Origin: Brachypterus glaber
Lineage: Eukaryota; Arthropoda; Insecta; Coleoptera; Kateretidae
DNA: 64,000 nt
Assembly (NCBI GenBank): GCA_958510825.1
Contig: OY294047.1
Location: 42,368,006-42,432,005 of the forward strand
Direction of reading: 5' to 3'
Both the position numbers and the translations under genes were made by a program. Below the pieces are notes generated by a model. That model ran no database searches. It was given only the letters and a program-made list of their open reading frames with translations, and was not told the DNA's origin. Shown piece by piece: positions 24,067-34,386 of the stretch (positions are counted from its first letter, which is position 1; each line of letters starts with the position of its first letter).

Positions 24067-24647
24067 ATATATATATATATAGCACAACAAGCCTATAGGC
24101 CCAGGGCTTGTTGAACAATCCTTCTCCACATTTGCCTATTTCTAGCTAACGTTTTCCGTCCTCTAACTCCAACACTTTCCAGATCATTCTCCACTTGCTT
24201 TTTCCACTTTTCCTTGGGTCTCCCTCTGCCTCTATTAACAATAGCTGTAGGCTTCAATTAGTGCTTTACCATTTTTCCTTCTTCCATTCTTACGATATGC
24301 CCCATCCATCTTACTCTTTGGGACTTAACTACTGCTGTAATTTTTGGCTCTTTATATAATTCGTATAGTTCGTTATTGGACCTTCTTTCCCAGAAACCCC
24401 CTACTTTTTTCCCTCCAAAAATTCTCCTTAGCATTTTTCTTTCCCATATTTCCAACTTATTTTCCATCACCTTTATTAACACCCATGTTTCACTGCTAAA
24501 AGTTACTATTGGTCTAATTATTGTCTTATACACTCGCAGTTTGGCTGCCCTTGAGACCACTTTTGACTTAAAAAAACTCACACTGTACACAGTGTTCCAT
24601 TTTTTATTCTTTCTTTAGTTTCATGATCGTTGCCACCCGCCTCTTGA
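24067..24647 (-). mobile_element. 5'-truncated LINE insertion with 14-bp target duplication
   Basis: The insertion is bounded by perfect direct repeats AAGCTCCCTCTTAT at 24053-24066 and 24648-24661. On the minus strand it starts inside a reverse transcriptase gene and ends in a (TA)n tail at about 24067-24081. A 5' truncation, a simple-sequence 3' tail and a target duplication of this length are the usual result of target-primed reverse transcription. It sits inside an older repeat whose end is at 24016. Confidence 0.85.
24093..24647 (-). pseudogene. C-terminal part of LINE reverse transcriptase polyprotein
   Basis: Read on the minus strand, the frame carries the thumb and C-terminal region of an endonuclease/reverse transcriptase. 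It contains LRVYKTIIRPIVTF with SETWVL, then LEIWERKMLRRIFGG, then NELYELYKEP, then RVRWMGHIVRM, and after the stop GRGRPKEKWKKQVENDLESV and RQMWRRIVQQALGL. This order is the familiar C-terminus of RTE-like and related LINEs. One in-frame stop (24258-24260) splits an otherwise continuous reading to a final TAG at 24093-24095. A frameshift lies upstream near 24590-24610, where KRRVATIMK precedes in another frame. The catalytic palm is missing. It is dead, and the clade is only tentative. Confidence 0.85.
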
Positions 24648-24661
24648 AAGCTCCCTCTTAT

Positions 24662-25068
24662 CTTATATATAAAACCCCAAATTGTGAAATCATACCACAT
24701 GAGAGAAATAATGAATGGTAGGCATTGATTAATATATTAAATGGTATGATGTCCAATAGGTTTCTAATTTATTATTAAAACATAATTTTGACTATGTTTA
24801 CTTACCATAAAAAAATACCAAAACAAAAAACACTTCATATCCGACATAAACCAAATAAAATTTTAGGCGCTAAAGTAATTTTTAGAGCGTTAAAACAGCT
24901 TTTTTACTGTACTACTTCTCACTGGCAGATCTGACACGAAAAGAGCTAAGATGTACAAATGTGCCCCGTGTACGAATGGTACCAAACTCCCCTTATTGTT
25001 GGTTTAAACTTACGTTTTTTTTTGTGTGTAAGACATTTTCTCTAGCCTTGGCACAAAAAATATTCTTC
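24662..25068. other. spacer
   Basis: This continues the repeat that hosts the LINE for an unknown distance. No gene or defined element is seen. Confidence 0.35.
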
Positions 25069-25397
25069 TACAGGGTTATTCTTTCGAATGTTACACCCAC
25101 CGTAACTTTTGAACGGGATGAGATATAAACTTTATATTTGGTGTATGCATATCACACAACAAAAATTATTATTTGTAATATTTTTCAACTTGTTATTCCG
25201 TAAGACGGCGCCAGGGTGGCAGTGGTGCACAATATACGGATCCCTAGGTCTTGTGATACGTCATTTTAAAGAGCTTAATTTTTTTTTTTTCAAAATTAAT
25301 GAATTTTTTTAAGACTAATTATTTATCATTTTCATGTAAAATTTTTATAATTCGTTCAAAAGTTATGGGGGGTGTATCATTTAAGAATAACCCTGTA
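25069..25397. mobile_element. MITE with TACAGGGTTATTCTT ends, copy 1
   Basis: The left end TACAGGGTTATTCTT pairs with the right end AAGAATAACCCTGTA, and pairing continues through GTAACTTTTGAACG against CGTTCAAAAGTTAT. The terminal TA is compatible with a TA target duplication. A diverged partial copy lies at 43084-43340 and a related outer element at 52259-52872. The plus-strand frame at 25109-25312 lies inside the element and is not a gene. Confidence 0.7.
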
Positions 25398-26091
25398 TAT
25401 TATATACTGCTATTCTTATTCTTATATATTATATATTCTTATATATTGTGTTAACTGGAAAGTTTGTATTTATAATTTTTGAACGACCCTGTATAATATA
25501 ATTATCAATACTAAAGAATGAACGTCATATTATTATCTATACCTAGCTAATATTTTATTATTATCTTATCTGCACCTATCGTAGAATTTTTACCTTGTAA
25601 TTCTTCAAACTCTGACTTATTGCAACATATTTCATGGTCATCTAGATCATCTGGAAAATTAATGTCTTTTGCCAACAAAACCAATAAAATCAATTTCTTC
25701 AAAGAAATCTATGCTCGATCTGCATAAGCTTTATCTGTCTACGAACATAGAAGTTTGACTGGGGTAAAATGAAATAAAAGACAATTTAAAACTATATACA
25801 AGAATAATTTATTATTTCTATTGTGACTATAAAATATATTAAAATATCATTTGTTCTTTAAATTTTAAACATGGCGAAGATTGTAATGTCAACCCAAAAC
25901 AAAAATCCCTAAATTGGTCATCAATTTAAAAGTATGCATTTTAAATTTTAGAGCAAAATAGAAAAATAGTACGAAGAATTCGTTTCATAACACGTTTTTA
26001 GCGCGCTAGTACTTTAATATACTATAAGAACTAGATAAACAGTTGCAAGCATCCAAATATTGGCAATATTTAGTTTTGTTATAAAAACGGA
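25398..26091. other. stretch without recognisable gene
   Basis: AT-rich sequence. CCCTGTATAAT at about 25490-25500 looks like another stray end of the TACAGGG family. No exon is supported. Confidence 0.4.
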
Positions 26092-26380
26092 CGATAGCTC
26101 AGCGGTACAACGTTGGGCTTTAAAGACTCGGGTTCAAGTCCCGGCGCCGGAAGAACTGCCAGATTTTTATAAATCCCTCTAGGTCGACTCAGCAGCCTTA
26201 AAATGAGTACCTGGAGTAATAATAGGTTAAAGCATAATTCTGGCCACATTACCTTTGAGTATCTCTCGGCTAGGGTAAAATAGCTGCTATCTCCCATAAC
26301 ATTGCAAAACTAACCAAAAGGGAGGCTATTAATATCAGTATGAAAAGGGATTTGTGTAAATAGGCAACCAATAATAAACC
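26092..26380 (+). mobile_element. tRNA-derived SINE 1
   Basis: The 5' part resembles a tRNA. A near-perfect polymerase III A box TAGCTCAGCGG lies at about 26096-26106, an anticodon-like loop follows, and a B box GGTTCAAGTCC sits in a CGGG/CCCG stem at about 26130-26146. Unlike a real tRNA gene the 3' side runs into a body with CAGCCTTAAAATGAGTACC and further non-tRNA sequence. The end is uncertain. The antisense frame at 26079-26297 is an artefact of the SINE. Confidence 0.8.
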
Positions 26381-26470
26381 GGAGTGCCGTGTTGTGCAAG
26401 TTGCATAATTTATTAAACTTTGAAAGTGCGTATCTTTAAAACAGTTTAGTCTAGCAAAAAAAAAATTAAA

Positions 26471-26560
26471 TATCTCTCTCTCTTTTCTCTCTCTTTTTCT
26501 CTCTTTCTCTCTCTTTCTCTCTCTTTTCTCTCTCTCTCTCTCTTTCTCTCTCTTTCTCTT

Positions 26561-26621
<61 letters not shown>

Positions 26622-26622
26622 T

Positions 26623-26680
<58 letters not shown>

Positions 26681-26693
26681 CCTCTATCTCTCT
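26471..26693. repeat. (CT)n dinucleotide array
   Basis: This is a 220-base run of CT dinucleotides with scattered extra T (CTTT, CTTTT). The proximal part is interrupted and the distal part is purer, up to about 40 uninterrupted CT bases. Confidence 0.95.
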
Positions 26694-27564
26694 TTATTAA
26701 CGGAAACCGAAAATTTAAAAATAATAACTTTAATTATTTTATTATACATATTTCACCGTAGTACCTATTACTTTTCTCCGCTTTTCTCTATAAAATCTTA
26801 TCTACGAACGATCCCAGTAGTTAAAGTACACCTCCCTAGTGACATTTACAGAGGATAAGAACTTTAAGGCGCAAGATTATGTCTACTAAATGACAGTAAG
26901 TGATTAAATCCATTAAAATAATCTTTGGCTTATCTTAAGACGAGTATATTATATGCCGGCTCGCCATACAGGACAGTAGTAAATAATTAAAGTTATTTAA
27001 TGATAAGATATATTGAGCCGTTTAATAGATTATTAGAGAATAGTCATTTTTATCATTAAGATCGGTAATTTAAAATATTCTTAATGGAGTTAATTATATT
27101 TGAATCTTAAAAAATATTGATTGGCCGTATAATTTATTTCGTAATAAAGTATTGCTTTCTTCTGTTTAGCATTAATAGGAAAATATCCTATTTTGCTCGT
27201 TGGCATACTGATTAACCGAATTTTCCATGTCGTTTAATATACACTGTGCTGATTAAAAGACCATAATATAGGTTAGAGTCTTAAAAACTTGATAGTATAA
27301 TACAACCTGTTCGCTAACACCAAAATAATAATGTAAATAGACACAGTTATTGTAAGTGATGTTCTCTGTATTCAAAGTAACCATTGATGATTATTGTTGA
27401 TTACTTTGTCTGCATTCATAAATTGCATAAATTACATGGTGTGGATAATCTCAGATTTTAGGTGCATTTAACTTAAGGTACGTTTCGACTTTTAGGATTT
27501 TGACTTATATTTTATAACCTGAAATTTTGACACAAGATTTAATTTTTTAATGTGAAGTTTTACA
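26694..27564. other. stretch without recognisable gene
   Basis: No coding exon, RNA or repeat boundary is recognised. Confidence 0.35.
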
Positions 27565-27774
27565 AAACCGGATAGTCATGATGGCTACAAAATCACATTA
27601 TGTGACAAAGATTGGGATACTTCGGAGGAAGAAGATGTTGACAATGCGTGTCTTTATTGTGATGAATTGTTTTTAAACTCTGTCCAATGAAGGCTGGATA
27701 AAACGTGGGTCGTGCAGTAAATGGTCACATGTGGCTGTGATGGCTGTGATGAAACTGCTGACATTGACAACTGA
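27565..27774 (+). pseudogene. broken zinc-finger-like coding relic, possibly the C-terminus of a pogo/Tigger-type transposase
   Basis: The first frame reads through an acidic stretch (DTSEEEDVDNACLYCDELFL) and stops at 27688-27690. The next frame gives NEGWIKRGSCSKWSHVA, and the third gives CDGCDETADIDN before a stop at 27772-27774. Joined in concept, the spacing Cys-x2-Cys, then Cys-x2-Trp-x-His, then Cys-x2-Cys after an acidic linker is like the PHD/RING-like finger at the C-terminus of many pogo-type DDE transposases. Two frameshifts show it is dead. No DDE core was found nearby. The family assignment is tentative. Confidence 0.5.
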
Positions 27775-28484
27775 TAATGGTAGGACACAATAGAGTCATT
27801 TAGTAATATGTTAAAATTTAATGAATATTTGCTTCGGTAAAACTGAACTTAATACAGATTTTTTTTTTCAACTGATACCCGGTTCTGTACGACTCTCCCC
27901 TACCTGTGTGGTCGAACATGCACTGAAGCAGGCACTGCAGCATGCACTGCTCTAAAAAAAATAGGTCTTTTGAGGCAAAAATAAAATTCTTTGCCATTTT
28001 TACTTTAAGAGCAAATGAAAGTAAAAATCCACTCACGTCTCCTGAAGAAAGTATCAGTTCTTGGTATGCAAACTACATTTTCTCGGCAATTGATTTTTCC
28101 TGTGCTATGAAAAAGTCCAAACCTACTCAGTATTTTTTATTTTGGTTTGAGATTTGGCTTTCTGAGTTAGATATTTTAAAAAACTTAGATATTTTAAAAA
28201 CACCTCTCATGGGTCCTTTGTTCTCTCTTCTGTGAGTAGGACTATTTATTTGAAAATACATCCTGCCTTATACATTACCAGCAGTAATTACCCTGTCTTT
28301 AAACATCTATTATTTTTAACTTAAAATTTAATTATTCACACAATTAATAACCACATGGCATGAAATGGCATGGAATTCTAAATCTGAAAATTCAAAAAAA
28401 AATATCGATTTCAATAACGGGTAAAAATGTTATGCTATGATATAATTTACAGTTTAAAACAGTTTTATTAAAAACGAAACTGAT
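27775..28484. other. stretch with an unrecognised 97-codon frame
   Basis: A plus-strand frame at 27942-28235 is unrecognised. It carries a repeated LDILKN/LDILKT phrase and no domain, and is likely chance. CACTGAAGCAGGCACTGCAG and GCATGCACTGC near 27917-27950 are a local direct repeat of GCACTG words. The flank TGAT at 28481-28484 is the target duplication of the next element. Confidence 0.4.
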
Positions 28485-29977
28485 CACACTGTTACTGAAT
28501 CTTGCATAGGATGCAGTAGATCCTCAAAGTAAACCAAAAAATGATTTTGATAGCTGTAAACCTGTATTTTAGTTTTCTGCTTTCAACAAAATCGTAGAGG
28601 TTAGTTCTTGAAAGATATTGGCTTAACAATCTTCAGCAGGCTCCAAACCTTACAACTTTTACTAAAAATGTGTATTTTCTAACGAATATCTAATTATTTT
28701 TTTAAGTAGCACTTAATTTGTTAAAAAAAATATTTATAATTGGCTTTATTCAAAAATTAAAAAAAAATTAAATAATTTTTTGATGTTTTTCGAATTACTA
28801 TAACTGCTCTATTTTTTACGATATGACCAACCAAATAAGTTTCTATATATGCGTAAACTCTTTATTTTTTAAAAATGCAACAAAATTTTAATTTAATATG
28901 ATGTATTTTAATAAAAGTTTATTTTTATTATGCAATGTAAAAGTTATTATAAACGTTGTTGGTTAGTATATTTTAGATAACAAATCCACAGTATATATTT
29001 TAATACTTAGTTGTCATAGTTACATGACTGACAACAGTTGTCAAAATTTTTGATAGTTGCTATCAAAATATTTTCTTTCTAATTATTTTTAAAAATACCA
29101 TTATTGCTAGCATGCTACAGCTGTTATACGTAAAGGTACTACATGCAGGGGAATTCCGAGGTGGGTGTGGGGGTGTTACTCCCTCTACGAAATGGCCCAG
29201 TCAATAATTTCAGCAGTTGAGTCGGCAAAATGTAGATGTGATATATATTTATTCTGGTTGAATAAAGAAAATTAGTTTTGGGTAAAAAAAATGGGTAAAA
29301 ATCGTTTTTGGTGGTAATAAAAAATGTTGGGAGTAAAAATTTTTTTGGGGGTGAGGACCTTTTTTAAAAAAAATTGGGGGATGACCTTTTTTTTTGTCAT
29401 CAAATTTTTTTCAGTCCGAAATATTTAACTTCACACAACCCTACGACAAAAACCTCGAAATGCCCCTGACTACATGAAACTGCTTTCTGTTTTTTGGCAA
29501 AGCAACGACATTGCTTACTTAAGAAAATCTATTAGTTGCCTAGCTGAACTCCAAGTAGTATAGTACTATAGTACAGTACCTACTATTGGTACTCTATTAT
29601 TATAATAGAGCTTGTCAAACGTTAGTTGACTGACTTTTTAATAGCTAATACATAAAACATATACTGACCAACAAAGCAAATGTGCCCTATTTAAAAAATA
29701 TATTTTTAATTAAATGAATGAAAATAAAATTATTTTGCCTATTAATTTTTCATTTAAATAGATAGTTATAATAAAAGCACTTAAAATTTTACTTCTTAAA
29801 TTAATGGTGCGAAGTATAGATCCTGCTGAAGAGTGTTAAGCCAATATCCTCCAAGAACTAACCTCTACGATTTTGCTGAACTTAGCAAATTAAAATACAG
29901 GTTTTTAGCTACCAATATCAGTTTTTGGTTTACTTTGAGGATCTACTGCATCCTATGCAAGATTCAGTAACAGTGTG
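28485..29977. mobile_element. 1.49-kb element with CACACTGTTACTGAATC ends, Chapaev-like duplication
   Basis: The terminal inverted repeats CACACTGTTACTGAATC are flanked by TGAT on both sides (28481-28484, 29978-29981), a 4-bp target duplication. The arms pair over at least 160 bases, through GCATAGGATGCAGTAGATCC and CTCTACGATTTTGCTGAA-like sequence, with weaker pairing further in. A 323-bp hAT-type MITE is nested inside. No transposase frame exists. CAC ends with a 4-bp duplication are compatible with Chapaev (CMC group), but this is inferred from ends only. Confidence 0.7.
29146..29468. mobile_element. hAT-type MITE nested in the 28485-29977 element
   Basis: The ends CAGGGGAATTCCGAGGT and ACCTCGAAATGCCCCTG form imperfect inverted repeats. 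They are flanked by a perfect 8-bp direct repeat ACTACATG at 29138-29145 and 29469-29476. CAGGGG ends and an 8-bp duplication are the standard hAT signature. The interior contains G-rich and T-rich tracts but no coding frame. Being inside another element, it is the younger of the two. Confidence 0.85.
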
Positions 29978-30265
29978 TGATAGGAGACTTCAACTCTGGA
30001 TAAGGAAAGAAAATATTATGCAAATATTTTAACATTGGTATTTGAAATTGATTTTGATTAATAGTTTCATAATCTCTTACATATTTGTAATACCATTCCG
30101 CATATTTTATAGATTCTTAACGTGAAATTTGATCAATAAAAAACATAGGTAAAACTACTCAAAGTCCTTTTAATCTTCTCCAGTAGGTCGAGATTTTGGC
30201 GTAGGGCGATTAATCATAAAACCACTCAATACCAAAAAACCCAAGTGCTATTTTATTGGTAATAA
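29978..30265. other. spacer
   Basis: Nothing is recognised. The last three bases (TAA) are the left target duplication of the next element. Confidence 0.35.
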
Positions 30266-31064
30266 CACTAGGCAACAAATCCCAACTTTTTTTTGCCCGA
30301 TCGGAAAGTAAATTTTTCTTACTAATTCGAAGGCGTAGAATCCGAATCTGGTCTTAGAAAAGTTCTAGCACCTAAAATTTTTAAGATATAAGTCCAGCAA
30401 ATAATGACGGTTTTTGTCAAACTTTTTTTCCGAGCTCAAAAAATATATTTTTCTTATCAATTTAAACGCGCAGAATCCGAATTTGGCCTTAAACAAATCC
30501 AGCATGTCTTGTTTTTAAATTTAAGTACAGGCCATTATGCCAATTTAAAAATAATTTATAAAAAAAATATTGCGTATTTTTTGTCGTTTTTTAATGGTTC
30601 TACATCATAAAAATGTTACTTTATTACATAAGAACCGTGTTACGTAACATATTTTAAGTTCATTTTTGAGCCCCTAGTGATGATTTTTGACGATTTTTAG
30701 CATGAGTACGTGGCGATAAGCTTGTTCCCTTATGTACCCTCCACCTCTACTTAATTTTATCACAGGATCCATTTTTTTAAATATTTTTTCCCCTATTTAT
30801 TCTACCTAAGAATTTAAAGTTTCCATATTCTGTTGGGTATTTTTTTAACTAATATTGAGTCGCCGAATCTAAATTTGTGCTCAGAGAATTTTTATCTCCC
30901 ATGATTTTAGAACTAAAGAGGGCTAAAATAATGATTGTTTACTACTTTTTTCTAATTTTTTTTAGGTAATAGAAATATTCTGAGGCCAGATTCGATCTCA
31001 GCGACCCAAAATAAGTTAAAAAACGTATGAATTCAATCAGGACAATAAACCGTGTTGCCTAGTG
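30266..31064. mobile_element. CACTA-ended non-autonomous DNA transposon, copy 2
   Basis: The left end CACTAGGCAACA is complementary to the right end TGTTGCCTAGTG-like sequence, and both flanks are TAA, a clear 3-bp duplication. The body matches 1297-2422 in order and orientation, for example TTTTTAACTAATATTGAGTC and TGAGGCCAGAT. An internal deletion of about 330 bases relative to that copy follows the AAATTTTTAAGATATAAGTCCAG segment. No transposase frame is present. Confidence 0.75.
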
Positions 31065-31599
31065 TAATTTGTTAGCGTGATTTTCAATTACCCTGGGGAT
31101 GTGGGTTTAACCCCTTCCGCTTCATTGTCTCTACATATAGATATATCCACAGCTGGATATTCGTATATGGGATTTTTCATAAAAATTTTAATCTGTTTGT
31201 CCCTATACCTTAAAAAACCGGCTGGAGCTGAAGGGGTTAAATATTAAAATTTCTTGAAAGCTTTCTAAGATTCCCTGTATAAATAATTTTATTGAGTGGC
31301 TCTCTCTGAGTAAGATAATATAATATTAATTTAACATCCTTATATTGTCCGTAATATTAATTTTATTATTATGGTGACACAAATATGAAGCTGACGATTC
31401 GTTTTCTATAGCTTATTTGTGTATCTGCTTTCAAAATAAAAGGTACCATGTTGTCGGTTTTAATCCTGGGAGAAATTTCAATTAAAATATCCCAGCTGGT
31501 CTGAAATTTTTTCATAGGCTATTTTTTTTTATCTGCAAATATCTTGTTTAGTATTAGCCAAAATATTAACCTTTATAACTTTCCTTTTCACCAAATTTC
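31065..31599. other. stretch without recognisable gene
   Basis: AGCTGG and GGTTTAACCCC/GGGGTTAA words near 31098-31240 hint at a weak inverted repeat (GGGTTTAACCCCTT against AAGGGGTTAAA). No gene is supported. Confidence 0.4.
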
Positions 31600-31723
31600 T
31601 AAACTGTATAGTGATCTGAATAAATTGAATTGAATTGAATTGAATTGATCTTATATAACTTTATAGTTATACTTTATCCACCTTCATAGTGATTTCTGAA
31701 CTGATTCCAGCCTGGATAATATC

Positions 31724-32029
31724 ACCGGCACACAAAAAAAAAAATTGTCTGTACACCGGGCGCCACCTATCTACGGGCATGTTTTTCGACCCGCTGAATA
31801 CGAATTTCAAGTCAGTTTAGGCCGTCCACCCTTCAATTTCGAGTAAATTGCAAAAAAACCCAAAAAATAGCGAAAATTCGATGTTTTGGCAAGAAAAAAA
31901 ATTTTTTACTCGAAATTGAAGGGTGGACGGCCTAAACTGACTTGAAATTCGTATTCAGCGGGTCGAAAAACATGCCCGTAGATAGGTGGCGCCCGGTGTA
32001 CAGAAAATTTTTTTTTTTTGTGTGCCGGT
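31724..32029. mobile_element. 306-bp near-perfect palindromic MITE
   Basis: The two arms of about 130 bases differ at only one or two positions plus A-run length. The left arm starts ACCGGCACACAAAAAAAA, and internal words include CACCGGGCGCCACCTATC and GGCCGTCCACCCTTCAATTT. The loop is about 45 bases. The very high arm identity implies a recent insertion or ongoing arm homogenisation. No target duplication could be assigned, although the flanks GGATAA/TTATCC extend the inversion imperfectly. Confidence 0.8.
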
Positions 32030-32148
32030 TTATCCAGTGGATAAAGCTTCATGCTCTTACTATCTCTACTTTATAGGCATACTATAAAATAATTTTTTAG
32101 TGATAATATATCCAAATTTAGATTAATTTGTGCATTAATTCTGTCCTG

Positions 32149-32873
32149 GAATAGTTTATTCTATAACTAGTATGGAATGGACAATATTCCCCGCGAGCCG
32201 AAAGTTTGTCATACGAGCCAGCAGGCGAGTAACAGTCCCGCGAGCGCGGAATGACTATTCCATACGTGTTGTAGACTATACTTTTTCTTCGACTGCAAAT
32301 ATAAAACACTGTATGGATTTAAACTGCGGACAAGGTTAAAAACAATGTTTTTTCGTGACTAGACATTATAAATGCAACAAAACACATATTTTTAAATAAA
32401 GCAATTAATGTTATTTAATAATTTTATCAAATCAGTACTTAAAAAAGATTTTTATTTAATTTTAGTACATATTTACAAATTATAATACAAAAATTGAAGG
32501 TTATATCAGATTGTTATGACAGATATCAAGTTTAAATATTTAACAATAGATGGAGCAGTTTTAATTTTTTGAACTAAATTGATAAAAAACTGGTCAAATA
32601 TTAAGAAAAACTAATAAACTTTATGTAATTTTAGAGCAAAACTTTAAATTGTATTAAATTATTCAATGTTTCATGGTAAAATATATATATTTTTGCTAAT
32701 TTTGCTACAGTTTTCTTTACTTTTATAAACAAGAGATGGCACTACATGTGCTCATTCTAACACTTGATACGGAATATTTATACCATATTTAGAGCTAGAA
32801 TGGATTTATTCTGTGTTTGAAAAGTGTGCGTATTTGCTTACATTCTAAAGCAGTCGTAGAAAAATACTATTTT
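32149..32873 (+). mobile_element. 0.72-kb dispersed element, copy B
   Basis: This is homologous along its length to 6264-6981 and, inverted, 61239-61961. The left end reads AATAGTTTATT then CTATAACTAGTATGGAATGG. The right end reads GCAGTCGTAG then AAAAATACTATTTT. The subterminal GC-rich hairpin (CGAGCCGAAAG..CCCGCGAGCGCGG) is present with a small deletion. The minus-strand frame 32118-32309 is a shadow of it. Confidence 0.75.
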
Positions 32874-33130
32874 CAACTTTTATAAAGATACTTCATAGTG
32901 ATTTCTATATTGACTCTAGCCTCTGGGTATTATATCCCACTTCATATTGAACTATATCTAACTTTATAGGTATTCTTTGTGCAACTTAATTATGACACTA
33001 TATCCAAATTAATAGAAAATTCCGAACTGATTCTAGATATATTCAGCTTCAAACTCCGTAGAGATTTTTAAATTAATTCTGGTCTCGAGATACTATATCC
33101 AAGTTTATACTGACAAAAGGGAGCCTTTTT

Positions 33131-33510
33131 CTTCTGGATACACCTATTTTATAGATATCGATAAACCGATGATATACGGTCGATCGTTGAATTACCCAAG
33201 AATATTAAATCGGTTTTTATTTTGTTAATGTGTCTGCTATAAATGTCACTGAAGTGTTATTATTTTCTACAGGAAGATGTCAAAAAATATCATAAACTAA
33301 ATAAGTACTGGTTAAAAATACTATGATATAGTAGGTATCTGACAAATTACTAATAAATTAATAGTAAAGTACGCTATAGTACGCGAACCTGGTTTTCAGT
33401 TTTACTGAAAATGGTTTGCGTCGAGGTGCGTATACAAAAAGTGCAAAAAAATTCATTAAACGAACTTTTTTCACTACCAACTAGGTAAGTTGACTAAATT
33501 TAGTTATTTA
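33131..33510. other. stretch with a small hairpin
   Basis: ACCTGGTTTTCAGTTTTACT is followed by GAAAATGGTTTGCG near 33387-33422 and folds weakly. Nothing else is recognised. Confidence 0.35.
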
Positions 33511-33623
33511 TATACCAATGGACTAAACTGGTTGTTTTAGTCCCGCTGCATGAGCGAGCGTAGCGAGCGAGGGAAACAGAAATGCAAGGGACTAAAACAG
33601 CCACGTTTAGTCCAGAGGTATAT
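33511..33623. repeat. 113-bp hairpin MITE with GCGAGCGTAGCGAGCG loop
   Basis: The left arm TATACCAATGGACTAAACTG with GTTGTTTTAGTCCC pairs with GGGACTAAAACAGCCACG with TTTAGTCCAGAGGTATA. The loop holds GAGCGAGCGTAGCGAGCGAG, itself a direct and inverted GCGAGC repeat. No target duplication was identified. Confidence 0.75.
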
Positions 33624-34386
33624 ACACTATTTTTTGCAGGATCAAACATAATTTATGTAGGTAGATAAAATTAAAATTAAAAACCATGCGTCTAAAATCG
33701 GTTGTTTTATTAATTTAATGTAAAATAATGTGAAATGTTTAAGCTATTAATTAGAGGTGTCCCTCCATAAACTTTATATGTTAGTTTCTTGTGGACGAAT
33801 AAATCTTATTTTATTATTATTATTATTATTTTTGCAATTTAATCAAGATGCCTGTAAATTGCGAAAAGTCAGTTTCACGGCTATCGCGATTTGAATTGTT
33901 TTTTAATATGGTTGACACAAACGTCAAAAAAATGGACGAAGTTGGTAAATTTTAAGTTATGTATAAATTATTATAAAAATGTTATTTTTAAAGGTTTTCT
34001 TTGTTAAAATCAAATAAATTGGTTTGAATTTCTAATTTATTACAAAACAACGCCAAACCTAATTTTTGAACCAGCAAAGCACATAGTAAGTATAATATTT
34101 TAATATTATCAAGGTTGCCGTGATTTTTATTCCCTTGGGAGAAAAACGGCAAGTTTAGTCCCGAAAATGAAAGCGTAAAATTAGGTTTAAGTCTTGGTCG
34201 TGCAAAAAATAAATTTATGTTCAATATAAATACTCTTATAAATAGAAATTGTTTGGTAAAACAAACTGAAAGGTGATAATTATTGCGTGGTCTAGACAAG
34301 TAGTAGTGATTAGTCAGCAGAAAGTATACCTTGCAATTTATAAATAAATCTATAAAGTTGTTTCAATATGACAAAAGAAAATAGAT
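33624..34386. other. stretch without recognisable gene
   Basis: A short TTA run lies near 33813-33832. The frames here are AT-driven and unrecognised. AGAT at 34383-34386 is the duplication of the next element. Confidence 0.35.

Larger units (their letters stand above)
31600..33130. repeat. degenerate repeat region carrying two nested elements
   Basis: Outside the two insertions at 31724-32029 and 32149-32873, the phrases TTCATAGTGATTTCT, GAACTGATTC(T/C)AG, CTATATCCAAATTAA and TTAATTCTG recur several times in shuffled, diverged form. This suggests an old tandem or interspersed array with a period near 100 bases. A short GAATT run lies at 31622-31647. No gene is present. Confidence 0.5.

Noticed and set aside
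26079..26297. 72-codon minus-strand frame with a PGLEPESLKPNVVPLSYRPF-like end
   Set aside because: It is the antisense translation of a tRNA-derived SINE, a known source of spurious predicted proteins.
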